In this document: positions 36,834 to 45,346 of the stretch, piece after piece
Numbering within the stretch: position 1 is the first letter of the stretch
Layout: every line of letters starts with the position of its first letter
From: Bacillus cereus ATCC 14579
Lineage (GTDB): Bacteria > Bacillota > Bacilli > Bacillales > Bacillaceae_G
Length of the DNA stretch: 64,000 nt
Assembly (NCBI RefSeq): GCF_000007825.1
Contig: NC_004722.1
Span: forward strand, 4,442,501-4,506,500
Direction: 5' to 3'
Position numbers and translations under genes: made by a program
Notes under the pieces: generated by a model
Told to the model about the DNA's origin: nothing
Seen by the model: only the letters and a program-made list of their open reading frames with translations
Database searches by the model: none

Positions 36834-37703
36834 TTAATCAATATAAATGACTCCTGTTTCACTTAAAATCTTCGCTTCATTTTTTGCATCACCAATCGTT
36901 CCTACTTTTATTTTTTCTGTACTTTTATCTTTCTTAAGTCCTTTTAAATCTACTATTACGTCAGCCGAATTACTTTTAGCCATAAGCTTCAATGATGCCG
37001 GGACACCTTTATACCGTACGCCAATATCCCCTGATTTTGTTTCTATAAATAATGATTTTCCTTCTATCATATCTTTCAGCAATACTTCCCCAGATGTTGA
37101 AGTGATGTTCATATTTGAGTTACTTACATTTGTGATATAGTTATCACCAGTCGTAGACTTTATATTTAATTCTTGTAATGAACTATCTTTTAACATTAAA
37201 TCTCCTCTTTCGGATGTAAATTCACCCTTCTCTGCCGATAGTCCTGTAATCATTCCATCTCCAGATTTGCCTTTTATCACGATGCTTTTTACTACTATAT
37301 CGTTTATTTTCACATCACCCGATTTATTATTTAATACAATTTTATCTATCTCTTTCTTCGGAATAGCTATACATATACTATTTTTCTTTCTAAACGTAAA
37401 ACCATAAAAAAATCTGTTCACCTTTTGTTTTTGCTTAATCACAATTTTATTTTCGTCATTTTCTATTTTGACAGGATCTATCTCTTTATCTGCTTGTTCA
37501 CCTTGAGCAGAAATTACTATTTTATTAGCGTCTGTACTTTTAAACTCAAGATTCCAATTTTCATTGTCTACTTCTATTGCTTTTATATTATTTATATCAA
37601 AAGACTTTTCTTTCTTAAAATCTTTCCCCTGAAATACCTTAATACCAAAAACTACACTAGCAATTGTAATGAATAATATTGCAATTACTATCATTTTTTT
37701 CAC
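36834..37703 (-). CDS. DUF4097-type beta-helix protein
   Basis: 289 residues. One N-terminal membrane segment (about 3-22), then an extracellular repeat-rich domain with many short beta strands of the form NKSGDVKINDIVVKSIVIKGKSGDGMITG and STSGEVLLKDM. This is the pattern of DUF4097 (putative adhesin/beta-helix) proteins. In this operon it lies between two ABC permeases. It starts with GTG, with GGGGTATG upstream. It may bind or sense the exported or damaging compound (inference). Confidence 0.82.
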   Translation of the reverse strand: MKKMIVIAILFITIASVVFGIKVFQGKDFKKEKSFDINNIKAIEVDNENWNLEFKSTDANKIVISAQGEQADKEIDPVKIENDENKIVIKQKQKVNRFFYGFTFRKKNSICIAIPKKEIDKIVLNNKSGDVKINDIVVKSIVIKGKSGDGMITGLSAEKGEFTSERGDLMLKDSSLQELNIKSTTGDNYITNVSNSNMNITSTSGEVLLKDMIEGKSLFIETKSGDIGVRYKGVPASLKLMAKSNSADVIVDLKGLKKDKSTEKIKVGTIGDAKNEAKILSETGVIYID

Positions 37704-37740
37704 TATTCATACCCCAGTTCGTTTTTGTTTTAAGCTTGCT

Positions 37741-38445
37741 TCACGCCACATCTATCTTGTCAATTTTACGAAACGATAGATAGCTAATGAAAATTCCTAA
37801 TAAACAGAGCACGATTGGGATAGCTATAAAATCAAACATACTTACTTGACCATTTCCAGGACCAACGTTACTGTTCATCATCATCCCAATTATTACTGCA
37901 GAAGTAATCGTTGTCGGTGTTGATTTCTTTCTCATTCCAAAAAATAAAGGAATTAAACTAATACCAGATATCATAAATGCACTTATAATAGTAGCTGGAA
38001 CGATAGCTATTATTTCCCCCATCGTAACAGGCGTTTCAAGTAGTCCCATTATTGGATTCATACAGAATATGAGCAAACTAATAATGAAAGTAGCGATAAT
38101 CGTGCTCACAAAACAAAAACAAAAAACAATTGTTAATTTCGCACTCATTAGCATTTTCCTTTGCAGTGGATACATAAATAGTAGCTGTATTGTTTTGTTC
38201 TTGTATTCATCAATCACTAAGCGTGATAAAATAACCGATGCAAAAATAATAAATGTAATTCTAATAAGAATATTTGCTAAAGACATGTATTCCATATAGC
38301 TAGAGAACATCAAATCATCCTCTACCTTAGATCCCCACGCCATAAGGCTTACTGCAGCGAAAATTGCTATAATACAAATTGCTACCCCTTTAAAGTAACT
38401 AGATAATTTATGTTTCTTCCATTCGAGCTTCATTAATTTAAACAT
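37741..38445 (-). CDS. ABC-2 permease, bacitracin-type (first copy)
   Basis: 234 residues, six membrane segments, starting MFKLMKLEWKKHKLSSYFKGV. It is paralogous to the permease at 36112-36807. GGAGGCG lies nine bases before the ATG. A 53-residue membrane protein gene separates it from the ATPase. The set matches YcbNO-type bacitracin/lantibiotic exporters of B. subtilis. Confidence 0.85.
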   Translation of the reverse strand: MFKLMKLEWKKHKLSSYFKGVAICIIAIFAAVSLMAWGSKVEDDLMFSSYMEYMSLANILIRITFIIFASVILSRLVIDEYKNKTIQLLFMYPLQRKMLMSAKLTIVFCFCFVSTIIATFIISLLIFCMNPIMGLLETPVTMGEIIAIVPATIISAFMISGISLIPLFFGMRKKSTPTTITSAVIIGMMMNSNVGPGNGQVSMFDFIAIPIVLCLLGIFISYLSFRKIDKIDVA

Positions 38446-38479
38446 ATAAATTACGCCTCCATTCTTTATATACCTGTCT

Positions 38480-38641
38480 CTATGCTACTAACATTCTAAT
38501 TCCAGCAGTAACGAAGCTTAACATTCCTATCACTAGTACACTGAACAACCATTTCCGCCCTGGTTTTCTATAATATAAAATTCCACTTATTAGCATTACG
38601 ATAAATCCACTTACCAGGTTCAGCCACAGTCCATTAAGCAT
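38480..38641 (-). CDS. Small membrane protein (53 aa), coupled to the ABC ATPase
   Basis: The ATG overlaps the ATPase stop (the ATG at 38641 is within CATGCTTAA), a classic translational coupling. The peptide has two hydrophobic segments (about 7-23 and 32-48) separated by RKPGRKW, and no signal peptide. It is absent from common gene models because of its size. No family is recognised. A small subunit or regulator of the exporter is the simplest guess (inference). Confidence 0.65.
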   Translation of the reverse strand: MLNGLWLNLVSGFIVMLISGILYYRKPGRKWLFSVLVIGMLSFVTAGIRMLVA

Positions 38642-39557
38642 GAATACCTTCTCCATCCATTACATTTAAGAAATATTCTTCTAAGGAACTATGTTTCTTA
38701 TTAATACTTTCAATTTCCACATCGTTCATAATAAGTGCTTTTGAAATGGCCTGCTGAGACGCTAACGTATCATAAACCCGAATCATGTTTCCACTCATTA
38801 TTTTGTAGTTTTTTATACCAAGTTTATCTTCTAAAATATAAGTTGCACGTTTCACATCAGGAACAGTGATTTCAATATACTCTGTTTGTTTTCCGTTAAT
38901 ACTCTTCATTGAAACTTCTTTTATTAGTTTTCCATTTTGAATGACACCAATTGTATCCGCCATTAATTCCATCTCACCTAAAATATGGCTAGAAACTAAT
39001 AATGTAATGCCATATTCTTTGCAGAGCATTTTAAATAAGTCTCTTAATTCTTTAATACCAATTGGATCTAAACCGTTAATGGGTTCATCTAAAATGAGTA
39101 ATTCTGGCTTTGTTACGATTGCCCTTGCAATACCGAGTCGTTGTTTCATTCCTAATGAAAAATCTTTTACTTTTTTATTATCTATACCTTGCAGCTTCAC
39201 TAAATGTAAAGCATGGTCAATTTCATTTTTATCGTAATAGCCCATATATTCACAATGTAATTCTAAGTTTTCTTTCGCCGTTAATTTATCATAAAAGATT
39301 GGATATTCAATAATCGTCCCCATTCTCTTTAATACTTCATAAGATGTATCTGTTAACTTCTCACCGAAAATTTCAATCTCACCGCTCGTCGGTTTTATTA
39401 AATTTGTAATCATTTTCATAATCGTTGTTTTACCAGCACCGTTTGGTCCTAAAAAACCGTAAATTTCTCCTTTTTTCACATGCATGTTAACACCGGAAAT
39501 AACTTCTTTCCCTTTAAACACTTTCGTTAACTGATTTGTTTTTAATATATATGTCAT
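38634..39557 (-). CDS. ABC exporter ATPase, BcrA/YcbN type
   Basis: 307 residues. Walker A LGPNGAGKTT near 36, signature FSLGMKQRLGIARAI near 135, Walker B LLILDEPINGLDP near 155. The C-terminal 90 residues match the BcrA/YcbN branch of lantibiotic and bacitracin exporters. It has its own promoter, with three 11-bp repeats upstream (39618-39645). AAGGGGAAAG precedes the ATG. Downstream lie the 53-aa protein, the first permease, the DUF4097 protein and the second permease. Confidence 0.88.
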   Translation of the reverse strand: MTYILKTNQLTKVFKGKEVISGVNMHVKKGEIYGFLGPNGAGKTTIMKMITNLIKPTSGEIEIFGEKLTDTSYEVLKRMGTIIEYPIFYDKLTAKENLELHCEYMGYYDKNEIDHALHLVKLQGIDNKKVKDFSLGMKQRLGIARAIVTKPELLILDEPINGLDPIGIKELRDLFKMLCKEYGITLLVSSHILGEMELMADTIGVIQNGKLIKEVSMKSINGKQTEYIEITVPDVKRATYILEDKLGIKNYKIMSGNMIRVYDTLASQQAISKALIMNDVEIESINKKHSSLEEYFLNVMDGEGIHA

Positions 39558-39617
39558 GTTACTTTCCCCTTTCGCAATACTCTATATTTCTATAATAGAC
39601 AACGGAAATCTCTTTTT

Positions 39618-39645
39618 TCTTACCCGTTTCTTACAAATTCCTTAC
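39618..39645. promoter_or_regulatory. Three 11-bp phased repeats, probable response-regulator site
   Basis: TCTTAC at 39618, TCTTAC at 39629 and CCTTAC at 39640, exactly 11 bases apart (on the coding strand GTAAG repeats). They lie upstream of the ABC operon and downstream of the sensor-kinase terminator. One-turn spacing is typical for OmpR-family regulators, so the response regulator at 40620 is the likely binder. Confidence 0.65.
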
Positions 39646-39653
39646 GCTGAAAA

Positions 39654-39685
39654 AAAGCTTGTAGAATCTACTGCTCTACAAGCTA
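39654..39685 (-). terminator. Terminator after the sensor kinase gene
   Basis: Nine-base perfect stem AGCTTGTAG (39656-39664) with CTACAAGCT (39676-39684); on the minus strand T-run TTTTTTT. It overlaps the kinase stop codon and splits the regulator genes from the ABC operon. Confidence 0.85.
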
Positions 39686-40618
39686 AAACTGTATCTTTGT
39701 TAATACAATTGTAAAAATTGTTTTTTCATACGGTTTACTAGAAAGATGGATTTTCCCGTCCATCGCTTCCACAAGCCGTTTCGTAATCGTTAATCCGAGA
39801 CCACTTCCTTGGTACAATCTATTTCTTGAATCTTCAAGTGTGTACATACGCTCAAACACTTTATCAATATGAGATTCATCAATCCCTTTTCCTTTATCCC
39901 ATACATCTATATACACGCCCGTGTCATCATCTCTTAACGTCATACCAAGTGCCTTTCCATCGTCTCCATATGTAATTGCATTTGATATTAAATTATTCAA
40001 TACCCTACCTAATACTTCTACATTTCCAAGTGCGTATATATTTCTTTCTGGTATATCAATATGAACCTGAAAACCTTTCGTCGTCACTAAATCATAAAAT
40101 GATAAAATCTTCTCGCGGCAAACTTCATTCATATTTACTTTTGTCATTTCAATTGCTTTGTCACCAGATTCTAATTTTGCCAAGTCAAAAAACTTATGAA
40201 TTAACTCCATCACTTCTAGTGTTTTCGTATGCACTTTTTCAAGTAATATTTGTTGTTCTTCTTTATTTATCGTTTTATCCTTATTTAACATTTCTGTATA
40301 TCCAAGAATAACTGTTAGTGGTGTTTTCAAGTCATGCGAAATATTTGAAAGCATTTTTCTCATCGAAATTTCTACTTTTGCATGATCTGCATTCGTTTTC
40401 TGTTTTGCATCTAATAATTGATTAATTGCCACTAATAATTTTTGCAATTCTAGATCATCTGTCATAACGAGTAACGTCTCGCCTGTTTTGTCATTTACAA
40501 TACTTTCTAACTTTTCATATGTGTATCGTAAATTTTCACTACTATTTTTTCTCATTCTATATTGCATATAAATAACACATAACAATATAAAAATAATACC
40601 TATTAACAAATTGACCAT
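39683..40618 (-). CDS. Sensor histidine kinase, YcbM/BcrS-like
   Basis: 311 residues. Only one membrane segment at the N-terminus (about 3-20), a HAMP-less linker, then HisKA (NISHDLKTPLTVILGYTEML, phospho-His near 95) and HATPase domains (NLISNAITYGDDGKAL, DKGKGID, GSGLGLTI). No extracellular sensor domain, as in the intramembrane-sensing kinases that work with peptide-antibiotic exporters. It starts 1 base after the response-regulator gene. Confidence 0.88.
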   Translation of the reverse strand: MVNLLIGIIFILLCVIYMQYRMRKNSSENLRYTYEKLESIVNDKTGETLLVMTDDLELQKLLVAINQLLDAKQKTNADHAKVEISMRKMLSNISHDLKTPLTVILGYTEMLNKDKTINKEEQQILLEKVHTKTLEVMELIHKFFDLAKLESGDKAIEMTKVNMNEVCREKILSFYDLVTTKGFQVHIDIPERNIYALGNVEVLGRVLNNLISNAITYGDDGKALGMTLRDDDTGVYIDVWDKGKGIDESHIDKVFERMYTLEDSRNRLYQGSGLGLTITKRLVEAMDGKIHLSSKPYEKTIFTIVLTKIQF

Positions 40619-40619
40619 A

Positions 40620-41312
40620 TTACATCACTTCCAACTTATAGCCGATGCCCCATAACGTTTTAATATATTCTGGATTAGATGGATCACTTTCGATTTTCTC
40701 ACGCAATCTTCTCATATGAACATTAATAACGTTATCGTCACCGTAATACTCTTCATTCCAAACTAATGTATATATTTGCGCTTTCGTAAATACACGATTT
40801 TGGTTCTTTACGAATAGCTTTAAAATCTCAAATTCTTTTAAAGTAAGTTTGAGAGACTTCCCGTTTTTTTCAACTGTAAAATTAATTGGATCAATTGTTA
40901 AATCACCAATTTGAATCATCTTTTCTGTTGTTTCTGTAGCCGAATATTTCGTAGACCTCCGAATACCCGCTTTTACACGTGCAGCTAATTCAATCATAGA
41001 AAACGGCTTACAAATGTAATCATCTGCTCCAAGTCCTAATCCAACAGCTTTATCAACATCTGTATCTTTTGCCGACATCATTAAAATCGGAACAGCACTT
41101 TTTTCTCGAATGATTCGTACAACTTCTAAGCCATCTAGCTTTGGCATCATAATGTCAAGGATAATCAAATCAAATGAACCTTTTAAATATGTGTTCACGC
41201 CTTCCTCTCCATCAGACGCAATTGTTACTTGAAAACCCTCTTTTATTAAATACTTTTCCACCATCTCTTGAATTGAGATATCATCTTCAACTAATAAAAT
41301 ATGATGTGACAT
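40620..41312 (-). CDS. OmpR-family response regulator, YcbL/BcrR-like
   Basis: 230 residues. Receiver domain with the phospho-acceptor Asp in LIILDIMMPKLDG (about 53) and the lysine near 102 (YICKPFS); C-terminal winged helix (LTLKEFEILKLFVKNQNRVFTKAQIYTLVW). It is the first gene of the kinase pair, starting ATG behind GGGGATAG. It is probably the activator of the ABC operon via the repeats at 39618-39645. Confidence 0.9.
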   Translation of the reverse strand: MSHHILLVEDDISIQEMVEKYLIKEGFQVTIASDGEEGVNTYLKGSFDLIILDIMMPKLDGLEVVRIIREKSAVPILMMSAKDTDVDKAVGLGLGADDYICKPFSMIELAARVKAGIRRSTKYSATETTEKMIQIGDLTIDPINFTVEKNGKSLKLTLKEFEILKLFVKNQNRVFTKAQIYTLVWNEEYYGDDNVINVHMRRLREKIESDPSNPEYIKTLWGIGYKLEVM

Positions 41313-41480
41313 ATGTCTATCCCCTTTTTACAAACGTTAACAATCCAATTGTATCGTAACTACTACAGACTGGAAACAATTATATGAATTTTCAAACCAA
41401 CTTCCCTTCCTTCCTTAACAATGATATGATGAAATTCACTACGATTGTTCATAATTAACTTTATATAAAGGAGACTTATC

Positions 41481-41654
41481 ATGTCAGAAAACAAAAAAGT
41501 AAGCTTAGCTGATTTAATGCGCGAACAACTTGCTAAGAAAAAGCAAGGAAATGGAAATGGTCAAAATGCAAAAAATCAAAGCCAAGAAACGAAAAAATTA
41601 CAAAACCAACAAACAAAGAAAACAAACAACCAACGTAGACGTACAGGTGTGTAA
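41481..41654 (+). CDS. Small basic, Q/N/K-rich protein (57 aa)
   Basis: ATG at 41481 with AAAGGAGA seven bases upstream. The N-terminus MSENKKVSLADLMREQLAKKKQ is followed by a low-complexity tail rich in N, Q, K and R. Its TAA is followed at once by the ATG of ywbE (TAAATG), so both genes are read as one coupled unit. It may be an RNA- or ribosome-binding peptide by composition (inference only). Confidence 0.6.
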   Translation: MSENKKVSLADLMREQLAKKKQGNGNGQNAKNQSQETKKLQNQQTKKTNNQRRRTGV

Positions 41655-41849
41655 ATGAACGGACAAAAACGTTCTAATATCGCGCCCGGTCTTGAAGTTG
41701 ATATTGTATTAAAACAAGATCAACGAACAGGCAAATTAACACGTGGAATTGTAAAAGATATTTTAACAAACTCCCCTTCCCATCCGCATGGCATTAAAGT
41801 GCGATTGCAGGACGGACAAGTCGGTAGAGTACAAAATATCGTTCAATAA
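41655..41849 (+). CDS. ywbE: YwbE family protein (DUF2196)
   Basis: 64 residues, close to the B. subtilis YwbE length. The pattern RSNIAPGLEVDIVLKQDQRTGKLTRGIVKDILTNSPSHPHGIKVRLQDGQVGRVQ covers nearly the whole protein and is the DUF2196 signature, a small beta-barrel. Function unknown. It starts directly at the stop codon of the preceding small gene. Confidence 0.9.
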   Translation: MNGQKRSNIAPGLEVDIVLKQDQRTGKLTRGIVKDILTNSPSHPHGIKVRLQDGQVGRVQNIVQ

Positions 41850-41886
41850 GAAAAGGAGCTCAAGTAAACTCGAGCTCCTTTTCTTT
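41850..41886 (+). terminator. Terminator after ywbE
   Basis: GAAAAGGAGCTC pairs with GAGCTCCTTTTC (41850-41883). Confidence 0.85.
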
Positions 41887-41887
41887 A

Positions 41888-43087
41888 TTAACCTTTAATT
41901 TTCTCGATGAAAACTACTTTTAAGTAGTCTCCTTCTTTAAATTGATCAATGGTACGGAAATCTTCTGGTAAAGAATGTTCTTCTAATATTTTATATTTTC
42001 CATTCATTTCTTTAAAGGCTGTATCGATAAAGCCTTTAAACTTTTTCATATCGAATGCGCTACAATTTGTAGAAGCAACGATAATACCGTTATTTTCTGT
42101 AATAGCAATTGTTTCTTTTAATAAATTTTTATAATCTTTTGCTGCACTAAATGTATATTTTTTTGAGCGGGCGAAGCTTGGAGGATCAAGTACGACCATA
42201 TCAAATTTCATCTTTTTCTTAGCTGCATATTTGAAGTAAAGAAATACATCTTCTACAATAATATCTTGTGCTTCATAATCAACTTCATTTACACTAAACT
42301 GCTCAATCGTTTTACTTAAACTACGATTTGCAAGGTCAACACTCGTCGTTTTACTTGCTCCGCCAAGCGCTGCAAATACAGAGAAAGCACCTGTATAAGA
42401 GAACATATTTAACACTGTTCTTCCCTTTGCATATTTATCACGAATTTGTTTTCGAACGTTACGTTGATCTAAAAATACACCAACCATTGCCCCATCATTT
42501 AAATAAACCGCAAAGTTCACACCGTTCTCTTTTACGATAAGTGGGAACTCGCCGCGCTCTCCTGCTACGAAATCATCACCCTCAATATATTTCCCTTTCG
42601 TATCAAAACGCTTTTTCTCATAAATACCTTTAAAGTTTGCTACTTTTTGAAGAGCGGCTATAATCTCATCTCTGAAAGTGTAAATCCCTTCACTATACCA
42701 ACTTACTACGTAGTAGCCATCATAATAATCGATAATTAGTCCTCCAAGACCATCACCTTCACCATTCACCACACGGAATGCTGTCGTATCACTTGATTTA
42801 TAAAATTGCTTTCGTTTATGTAGGGCAGATTTGATTTTACTTTCAAAGAAAGATTGATTAATTTGTTCACTCTCTTTTCTCGTTAAAATCCAGCCGTATC
42901 CTTTATTTTGCTTTCCATAATAACCTTTTCCGACAAAGTTGTTCTTCTCATCTACTACTTTGATGATTGTTCCTTCTTCACGAACATCATTTAAATTTTG
43001 AATCGCATCTTTTAAAATAAGCGGATATCCACTTTTAATTTCTTTTATAAATTTCGGTTTTATTTTTACAGTTACTTCTAATCGCAT
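41888..43087 (-). CDS. Class I rRNA methyltransferase, RlmI-like
   Basis: 399 residues. N-terminal PUA domain (about 1-90, VTVKIKPKFIKEIKSGYPLIL), then a Rossmann SAM-binding domain with VLNMFSYTGAFSVFAALGGA (about 220) and the catalytic DPPSFARSK (about 297). RlmI methylates C5 of a cytosine in 23S rRNA; the Bacillus homologue is likely the same type. ATG 43087 is chosen because GGAAAGGAAG lies upstream. The longer ORF from 43168 lacks a site. Confidence 0.88.
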   Translation of the reverse strand: MRLEVTVKIKPKFIKEIKSGYPLILKDAIQNLNDVREEGTIIKVVDEKNNFVGKGYYGKQNKGYGWILTRKESEQINQSFFESKIKSALHKRKQFYKSSDTTAFRVVNGEGDGLGGLIIDYYDGYYVVSWYSEGIYTFRDEIIAALQKVANFKGIYEKKRFDTKGKYIEGDDFVAGERGEFPLIVKENGVNFAVYLNDGAMVGVFLDQRNVRKQIRDKYAKGRTVLNMFSYTGAFSVFAALGGASKTTSVDLANRSLSKTIEQFSVNEVDYEAQDIIVEDVFLYFKYAAKKKMKFDMVVLDPPSFARSKKYTFSAAKDYKNLLKETIAITENNGIIVASTNCSAFDMKKFKGFIDTAFKEMNGKYKILEEHSLPEDFRTIDQFKEGDYLKVVFIEKIKG

Positions 43088-43301
43088 ATAATAACTTCCT
43101 TTCCATTTGCATGCTTTCTCTACAGGAAGCATTTGAAAAACGAGACTGAAAAAACAGCCTCGTTTCACTATACCATATTATTGCTTTGCTAGTACAACTA
43201 GCTCATTCTCGCACTTAACCGCCACATATTTACTATGTTTTGAAATGAAAATCTCACTGTCCAAAATAATAGAAAAAAACTTATATATTTCACATTTACC
43301 A

Positions 43302-43331
43302 TTGACAATGATAATGATTTTCATTATCATT
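43302..43331 (+). promoter_or_regulatory. isdG promoter covered by a perfect Fur box
   Basis: TTGACA (43302-43307), 17-base spacer, TATCAT (43325-43330). From 43307 to 43331 runs a 25-base sequence of two perfect 11-base inverted arms (AATGATAATGA and its complement) with a TTT centre. It fits the GATAAT Fur pattern and overlaps both promoter elements, so iron should repress isdG strongly. Confidence 0.88.
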
Positions 43332-43382
43332 TGATGTATATGAGTTCTTGAAAATATAGCTACATTTATAGGAGGAATAAAC

Positions 43383-43706
43383 ATGATTATTGTTACAAAT
43401 ACAGCTAAAATTACAAAGGGAAATGGGCATAAATTAATTGAGCGTTTTAATAAAGTAGGTAAAGTTGAAACGATGCCAGGCTTTTTAGGTCTAGAAGTTC
43501 TTTTAACACAAAATACAGTTGATTATGATGAAGTAACAATTAGCACTCGCTGGAATGCAAAAGAAGATTTCCAAGGTTGGACAAAGAGCGCTGCATTTAA
43601 AGATGCTCACTCACATCAAGGCGGAATGCCAGAATATATTCTTGATAATAAAATTGCTTACTATGATGTAAAAGTTGTACGTATGCCAATGGCTGCAGCA
43701 CAGTAA
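43383..43706 (+). CDS. isdG: Haem-degrading monooxygenase IsdG
   Basis: 107 residues of the ABM ferredoxin-like fold. The family catalytic triad is present: Asn6, Trp66 and His76. It works as a dimer in the cytoplasm, opening imported haem and releasing iron. AGGAGG precedes the ATG. It is convergent with srtB and shares a terminator, but has its own Fur-controlled promoter. Confidence 0.93.
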   Translation: MIIVTNTAKITKGNGHKLIERFNKVGKVETMPGFLGLEVLLTQNTVDYDEVTISTRWNAKEDFQGWTKSAAFKDAHSHQGGMPEYILDNKIAYYDVKVVRMPMAAAQ

Positions 43707-43721
43707 GAACAGTCCTTTTTT

Positions 43722-43777
43722 AAAGTATAGAATATGAGAAGCGTTATCTATCACTTCTCATATTCTATACTTTTTTC
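43722..43777. terminator. Bidirectional terminator, isdG / srtB
   Basis: A 20-base perfect stem (43722-43741 with 43754-43773) built on AAAGTATAGAATATG, 12-base loop, with T-run on the right and A-run on the left. Confidence 0.9.
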
Positions 43778-43778
43778 T

Positions 43779-44543
43779 TTAATTTCTTTTTACTAATTTT
43801 GCGTGTACAACTAGCCTTCCAGCCTCTGGATCAAGAGCATAATCACAAGTAGAAAGTGTTACGATTTCATCATTAGCCGTCAATTCCGTATCCGTTTTGT
43901 ACAGTGATTTTTCTTGAATTTCCTTTAAGAACGATGCATATGCTGCATCATTTCCAAAATCCGTTTCAATGTAATAAAAGTCCGTTGTTGTCGTGTATAC
44001 TGAAAAAACTTCAACGTCGTATCCTTCAAATAATGTATCGTAATATAATTTACGATGAGACATAAAAAAGTCTTCATCCAACATTTTTTTTAAACTACCA
44101 AACATAGAACCATCTTTCATACGATGGCCATATAAAATCGTATTTCGATTTTGAGATTTCACATCATTACGATGGTCCATAAAAATGCTTCCCGCTCTCA
44201 TATCTTCACCTTTATAATTACGAAATAAATAGTAATCATTATCTTTTGCTTGAACGATTGGATAATTAATTTGTGTATCATCCATCGTAATCCATCCGAC
44301 TATCTCTGGATTAATTTTCTGGAGATCCTGAAACTGTTTACGTACCTCTCCATTTTCTGATTTTTCTTCCATTGGACTTCTTTTATAAATATGTTGTGCC
44401 TCAGCCATTACTTTACGATTTTCATAATAATCCATGAAAATCCCGCCCAACTCATACATTGAATAGAAAAAGATTCCTAAAAACACAATTGTAAGTATGC
44501 GTTGAAAAAAAGAATTCTTTTTCCGTCCTTTCTTACTATTCAA
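43779..44543 (-). CDS. srtB: Sortase B
   Basis: 254 residues. One N-terminal membrane anchor (about 12-33), then the sortase barrel. Catalytic residues: His140 in LYGHRMKDG, Cys233 in TLSTCDYA and Arg243 in the GR that follows. SrtB cleaves NPxTG-type signals and anchors IsdC to the wall; IsdC here carries NPKTG. It is the last gene of the isd operon. The start is TTG behind GAGGTGA. Confidence 0.94.
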   Translation of the reverse strand: MNSKKGRKKNSFFQRILTIVFLGIFFYSMYELGGIFMDYYENRKVMAEAQHIYKRSPMEEKSENGEVRKQFQDLQKINPEIVGWITMDDTQINYPIVQAKDNDYYLFRNYKGEDMRAGSIFMDHRNDVKSQNRNTILYGHRMKDGSMFGSLKKMLDEDFFMSHRKLYYDTLFEGYDVEVFSVYTTTTDFYYIETDFGNDAAYASFLKEIQEKSLYKTDTELTANDEIVTLSTCDYALDPEAGRLVVHAKLVKRN

Positions 44544-44575
44544 ATTATCACCTCAAAACGGATTATGCTCAGCCT

Positions 44576-45346
44576 TTAGATTCCCATAGGTACCATGTAC
44601 AATCCGGTATCTTCATCCTGCTTTACAATGACATCTACACCATATATTGCTTTAACCATTTCTTCTGTTATTACATCATTAGGAATACCTTTCGTAATAA
44701 TTTCTCCATCTTTCATAACGATAATATGGTCGCTATAACGAATGGCTTGATTAATATCATGTAATACCATTACAATCGTTAGTCCATGCACTTCATTTAA
44801 CTCTTTCACTAACTCTAATATTTCTAACTGATAGTAAATATCTAAATATGTGGTCGGCTCATCTAAGAAGAGCATTGGTGTATTTTGAGCTAATGTCATC
44901 GCGATCCAAACTCGCTGCCTCTCTCCACCAGATAAAGCATAAATTGGCTTATCACGCTTACTTTGTAAATTCGTACATACTAGTGCACGCTCAATCGCTT
45001 CTCTATCTTCATCTGTTTGCGGAGAGAATATATTTTTATATGGCATACGCCCGAAGCTTATTAGCTTTTCCACTGTAATATCTGCTGGAGCCTCATTTTG
45101 TTGATGGACAACTGCTAGCTTTCTAGCAAACTCTTTCGGTTTATATTCACCAATCGCTTTCCCATCAAGTATTACTTCTCCACTGCTAGGAGCGTGGTTT
45201 CTAGACATGACACTAAGTAATGTTGATTTCCCACATCCATTCGGTCCAATGATTGTTGTAATTTTCCCAATTTCTATTTCACTACTAACAGACTTTAAAC
45301 GATTTGTTACGTTATCGTATGAAAAGGTTACATTTTTAATTTCCAT
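44576..45346 (-). CDS. Haem/iron ABC importer ATPase
   Basis: 256 residues, FecE-type. Walker A IGPNGCGKST near 34, signature LSGGERQRVWIAMTLAQ near 136 and Walker B MLFLDEPTTYLD near 157. It energises the IsdEF haem importer. ATG 45346 overlaps the end of isdF, indicating coupling. Between isdF and srtB in the operon. Confidence 0.9.
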   Translation of the reverse strand: MEIKNVTFSYDNVTNRLKSVSSEIEIGKITTIIGPNGCGKSTLLSVMSRNHAPSSGEVILDGKAIGEYKPKEFARKLAVVHQQNEAPADITVEKLISFGRMPYKNIFSPQTDEDREAIERALVCTNLQSKRDKPIYALSGGERQRVWIAMTLAQNTPMLFLDEPTTYLDIYYQLEILELVKELNEVHGLTIVMVLHDINQAIRYSDHIIVMKDGEIITKGIPNDVITEEMVKAIYGVDVIVKQDEDTGLYMVPMGI

